Origin: Echinostoma caproni
Taxonomy: Eukaryota > Platyhelminthes > Trematoda > Plagiorchiida > Echinostomatidae
NCBI GenBank assembly: GCA_900618425.1
Contig: UZAN01039867.1
Location: forward strand, 1 to 64,000
Length of the DNA: 64,000 nt
Direction: 5' to 3'
The notes under the pieces were generated by a model. It was not told the DNA's origin. It made no database searches and saw only the letters and a program-made list of their open reading frames with translations. Positions 60,030-64,000 of the stretch are shown here, piece after piece. Both the position numbers and the translations under genes were made by a program. The stretch's first letter is position 1, and each line of letters begins with the position of its first letter.

Positions 60030-60350
60030 TCACTTTACATTTTCTAACATGTTATCTTGTAGAGTGATTTGATAGGATAGGTTCGAGTAAGACAGTCCAA
60101 CCATTATATCGCCTGCATACTTACCAAAAGAAGAAGAATTGCTCATAGGCATAAAGAAAATGTAAGCAGAAAATAGAAAAGGGTAAAAGCGTACCTTAAA
60201 ATATGACTCGTAAAAACGAACGAGCTTCGTAGAGTGTGAACGGCCGACAGATAAGAGTTCAGTCGTAGGAGGTTGGATGCCGACTGACGAGAGCGTATTT
60301 GGCAAGCGTGTTGAAGGCACAGCTATAATCTAGAAAACATAGACGGACAC
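60030..60350 (-). mobile_element. Non-LTR retrotransposon palm fragment, minus strand
   Basis: Minus-strand frames give RLCFLDYSCAFNTLAKYALV at about 60345-60285, the DYSxAFNT motif. PFLFSAYIFFMPMSNSSSFG and KYAGDIMVGLSYSNLSYQIT follow, where AGD replaces the catalytic ADD. It ends in a stop at 60030. The expected next landmark (KYxGVxxD) is found on the same strand at 56.3 kb, so these are likely two pieces of one element separated by about 3.5 kb, or two fragments of the same family. Confidence 0.8.
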
Positions 60351-60925
60351 CCATGTTTTTCGCGTGTAGTGCTTCTCAAGTTTTATCACTACGGAATCCA
60401 AATATGCATGTGGACAGTGCCCCTCCACCTCTGTCTAGACGAACAAACAAACGAGGAAATTGATTAGGCAGGCGAGATGCCAACAGCACGTGATACTATT
60501 TATTTTTTGAGTAATAAATGAATCACACACTCTCCGTAGAGTTTTTTGTGTAAAGTTATTTTTTGTGCTCTACTCAGAACGGAAGACCAAAGAAATTGAT
60601 TTTTACGCAAAGCAAGTGCTTACATTTTGAGTTTACGTTTCATTTTAACCGGAACACGTGTGCTAAGTCCGGACAACTTTCACCATGCAAGTATTCCAGA
60701 TTCGCCTGCATGGAGTCAGCAACTGAGCCCCCCATCGTTCAAATATCGAACGATCCAACAGAGCAGGTTTTGAGCACATTTCCGGAAAGGAAAGTAGTAT
60801 CTCCACCAAACCAACGGCAAAACGGTGGACCACTCAAAGTGTATGCAACAAAAATATGGAGTGATTTGTACGGTGAGGATAAATGTTCAGTTTAGGACGA
60901 CCAAAAAGTGTAATTTCCGGTGACG
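60347..60925 (+). repeat. Direct duplication, copy 2, without the insertions
   Basis: It starts with CTTCTCAAGTTTTATCACTA directly after the non-LTR palm fragment and follows copy 1 block by block without the SINE-1, the 350-base segment or the TAC-tailed insert. It preserves a more intact exon-like segment with acceptor and donor. Similarity to copy 1 fades after about 60925. Confidence 0.75.
60700..60872 (+). other. Candidate exon conserved between the two duplicate copies
   Basis: The acceptor GCAAGTATTCCAG ends at 60699 and a good donor (ACG then GTGAGG) begins at 60873. The open frame contains MESATEPPIVQISNDPTEQV, LSTFPERKVVSPPNQRQNGG and PLKVYATKIW. Copy 1 at 59098-59245 reads DSATEPQPFKHNQSNPYDQF, LSTLLEREVMSPPKERRNPG and PLVV, then a stop. 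Many differences fall at third positions (GCA/GCT, GAG/GAA, GTA/GTG, TCT/TCC, CCA/CCG), which suggests past protein-level constraint. No family is recognised. Confidence 0.35.
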
Positions 60926-62529
60926 TGATATGTTCAGAAATACCCTTCGTTGAGGAACTACAGATTACGATGATTGCAAAGTGGTCGGATTCGCATTGAT
61001 CATGCAGAAATAGTGCTGTGATTTGCCTCAAGTGTGATAAGGTGAATTAAGCATGTTGAGAATTGGACATGTTAGTGTGCGTGTGTCTTACGTAAACTGT
61101 GGAGCGATGTTAGTATGCTTCTATTGGTCTTATTATTTCGGAATGGATACAACTGTTTTGCATTAGTTTTGTAACAGTTTTTTATGAAACCCCGCTGAAA
61201 TTGCAACCATATTGTCTTCTTCTTCAAATTTCTTTGTGTCTTGACTAAGGTATTCCGATTTTTCACGATATACATATGCTTGTTTCTCCCGAACTCTCCA
61301 AATTCTCAAAATCGTCTCCTTTTGATGAAAGTCCGAGCTCACTGGTTGAGTCCAAAACTGATAACATCACGAGATTGCACGGTCTTGAATTTTTCATTGT
61401 TCAAACCAAATGAAGCCTCTGGTTCTGTCAATTACCCAATTAAATGTTGGAGTTGTATTTCTTGATTCACTTGAACGACCACTAATTGGAGGACAACAAC
61501 AATTCAGACCATATGGGTGACAATCTCGTATGGAGCACAAATTATAGATCACAAAACGCAAACAAATTCTACAAAATACTCCTCAAACATGTGAATTTTT
61601 TATCTTAAAAAATTTTTACCACTCTTATTCCCTCCAGTCAAGAAAGCAGAATTAACGCAGGTTCAACAACTTCAAAAACAGAAGACAGCTAATAGGATCG
61701 ATCACATTTGATAGTTACACAAAACTATGTATTTTCAATGGGAAATCGATCAAAAACAACTCGTTAACATGCGTCTCAGGTGGTTACTACCATCACTTAT
61801 TTGACATTGTCAAAACGGATGGAAACAAAATTGCGGTTACAGTATGCAAATTAATATGTAATGGAGAAATATGTACATGTGATTTTATGTGCTCATACAA
61901 ATGATAACTAGAGATTATTTATGAATGTACCTGTTGCACCTCCTATTATTTGCTGTGCTGTTACCATCTTTGAGGATATGGTAAATGATAAGCAGCCAGA
62001 AAACCCAAAGACGACGTCGCTGAAAATGTTCTAATCCAATAAAATGATTTCCAACAATCCCAGTCTGCGCTGGCGATACAGTTGACAAAATTCTGTCAAA
62101 GTTTTACGTGCAGGATGTACACTACCAGTCGGCATATGCAGCCCACAACTTCTAGTGATGCATTTATCTGCATGTTGTGATAGCACACCTGAAGGCGCTC
62201 CAAACTATCAAGGAAAGTTTGATCTTCACTGCTCTCCTATGTTTTTATTTCGTTTTTATCCATGATTCAGCTCAAAATAGACAATGTTTCTTTATTTCTC
62301 TCCGGGGAATCATTGTGAGTGCTCACTGCATAGTTCTGAAGGAAACAATCATCTCCAATTCGGTTCTGTAGCATCTGCATGACTAGATAAATTTCATATC
62401 GGAAGAGTTTTCCTAACATCTAGATCGTTCACGTATTGCTTTAATAATTTTCATATCGAATAGCTTTCCAAGCGGTAGTTTAATCCGTTCCATCCTCTAT
62501 GTTATACTTGCTACATTTCGCTTAAGCAA
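60926..62529. other. No recognised feature
   Basis: AT-rich sequence up to the inner end of the right inverted-repeat arm. Only short frames without motifs. Confidence 0.5.
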
Positions 62530-63697
62530 ATGCATCTATTTTGATTTAGTAATTCTGTTAAAACGTTTTGATGCATAACGCGAGCAACACTTTTTTCACG
62601 GACTATTTCGAATTCCACGCGATCACTTCAAGTGCACTGCTAATGGCATAACTATGTGATTACTACCTCCAATGCACCACACAGTGCAACCGCAATGATT
62701 TGGTTTCGTTCACGTTTCACTGGTTGACTGTTATTTGTTTCTTCCTCACCGTTCTGTGAATTCCTGTGGTCTGGTTTGCTTCCTGTCGTCTCGTGTTTTA
62801 GAGATCACGAAAGAGTGCCTTCCTAATGCATACATATGACATCATTTTGTCATAGAAAAACTGCACAGAAGGGTCTGTTGCTATATGTTAGCTGAGTCTT
62901 TGAAACAAAAGCTCGAAGAAACAAACTTTAAACTGTTTTGACATTGATTTTAAGGGGAAGGAAAATTTGCTGATGTTCGGCATTAAGGTTTCTTTCTCAC
63001 TAAAGTATTTGAGCACAAACCTGTTGTTTTCGATCAGGAACTGGTTAAAAGAATCATTGAGGAAAGTGTGCTGAAAGAACTAGTATTTTGTACCATTTTT
63101 GGGATTAAACATTTCTCTCTGAGAGTTGACAGATGGGATTCAATTTTATTACGTCATCGTTCATCTGTTTGCTTCGTTGAACGGTTCATCATGTGATAAG
63201 TGTGTTGTTGTGCACCAAATAACTCTTACGTTTTCATCTTTTTGTTTGTTCGGTTGACTCCTATGAGAGCAGATAAACAGATTTCTCAAACCCCGCTCCA
63301 AAATGCCCCTTATTTAATCCGGAATAATGTTCGACCAAAGGTTTGATCAACTTTTGCTTCAGGATCACTGGAGTTGGTCTTTGTTGGCGAATCCGAAAAC
63401 TGTATAAGCACCAGACGAAAAGTGGATATGGTTCTGAAATCACTTCAAACGACAAAAGATGATTTTCCTGTTTGAAGCCGAATGCTATCGCAGTGCACTC
63501 GAGCATGTTGTTCGTAAACGAATGTTCTGCAGACTGCCCGGAAATCACAACACTGCATGCTCTTGAATCTTGTGAATGTTGTTATCCTCAAGAACTAATA
63601 GCAACGTCATCAACGCAATTACACTGACTGAAGTAATCAGTGAAATTAGTGAGGAGAAATCGGTGTAGCCCTATCAACAGATATCAATTGATACTGT
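62530..63697 (-). repeat. Right arm of the 1.2 kb inverted repeat
   Basis: Reverse complement of 229-1419. The outer 420 bases (about 63279-63697) are about 99% identical to the left arm. The inner part is much more diverged but colinear, down to the shared AGATGCATTT at about 62530. It carries the minus-strand twin of the 95-codon frame at 63261-63548. The arm ends directly at the terminal N run. Confidence 0.85.
63261..63548 (-). other. 95-codon open frame in the right arm, unassigned
   Basis: Inverted twin of the frame at 378-665, with two residue changes. The same doubts about coding status apply. The near-identity lies within a tract that is also near-identical outside the frame. Confidence 0.2.
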
Positions 63698-64000
63698 NNN
63701 NNNNNNNNNNNNNNNNNNNNNNNNNNNNNNNNNNNNNNNNNNNNNNNNNNNNNNNNNNNNNNNNNNNNNNNNNNNNNNNNNNNNNNNNNNNNNNNNNNNN
63801 NNNNNNNNNNNNNNNNNNNNNNNNNNNNNNNNNNNNNNNNNNNNNNNNNNNNNNNNNNNNNNNNNNNNNNNNNNNNNNNNNNNNNNNNNNNNNNNNNNNN
63901 NNNNNNNNNNNNNNNNNNNNNNNNNNNNNNNNNNNNNNNNNNNNNNNNNNNNNNNNNNNNNNNNNNNNNNNNNNNNNNNNNNNNNNNNNNNNNNNNNNNN
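63698..64000. other. Assembly gap at the window end
   Basis: 303 N to the end of the window. The outer limit of the right inverted-repeat arm is hidden in it. Confidence 0.99.

Noticed and set aside
229..63697. A giant Polinton/Maverick-type transposon with 1.2 kb terminal repeats
   Set aside because: The interior holds no polymerase, integrase, protease, ATPase or capsid-like frames, only unrelated decayed retroelements on both strands. The arms also differ sharply in identity along their length.
1..64000. CRISPR arrays, operons, prokaryotic promoters or a telomere
   Set aside because: No regularly spaced direct repeats, no clustered long frames with ribosome-binding sites, and no TTAGGG-type arrays were seen.

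Overview
This window is eukaryotic, AT-rich (by eye near 40% GC) and almost entirely repetitive or non-coding. I find no complete protein-coding gene. The repeat content suggests a flatworm, most likely a digenean fluke. It includes decayed Penelope-like elements with a GIY-YIG endonuclease end, decayed CR1/jockey-like non-LTR retrotransposons, and several tRNA-derived SINE families. There are no bacterial operons, ribosome-binding sites, CRISPR arrays or long reading frames. Open frames longer than about 140 codons are either unassigned or run through N gaps. The species call is inference from repeat style.

Layout. A 1.2 kb sequence at 229-1419 recurs inverted at 62530-63697 and brackets the window. 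Its outer 420 bp is almost identical in both copies and its inner 750 bp is strongly diverged. Between 1.4 and 5.2 kb lie two Penelope-like endonuclease fragments, an inverted 46 bp fragment and a tRNA-like sequence. From 5.2 to 23.6 kb the sequence is mostly featureless, with one SINE and a few splice-flanked or protein-like open frames. From 23.6 to 31.6 kb there are SINE-2 copies, one rearranged into a 119 bp hairpin, and three non-LTR fragments. From 34 to 38.6 kb there is a foldback element, a SINE-1 copy and the clearest non-LTR reverse transcriptase. From 41 to 49.3 kb there are two candidate exons (one cadherin-like), a SINE-1 copy, a Penelope-like fragment, a 550 bp N gap, a MITE-like element with 150 bp terminal inverted repeats, a third SINE family with a perfect 14 bp target duplication, and the longest Penelope-like relic. 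From 52 to 61 kb there are more SINE-2 copies, a GC-richer block, a non-LTR element split in two, and a direct duplication of an exon-like segment whose copies differ by datable insertions. The last 303 bases are N.

How the parts relate. Most features are fossil retroposons. The SINE families probably depended on non-LTR machinery like that seen here. The window is best read as intergenic or deep-intronic sequence with a few possible exons, none of which I can tie to a named gene. SINE-1, SINE-2 and SINE-3 are my own labels.
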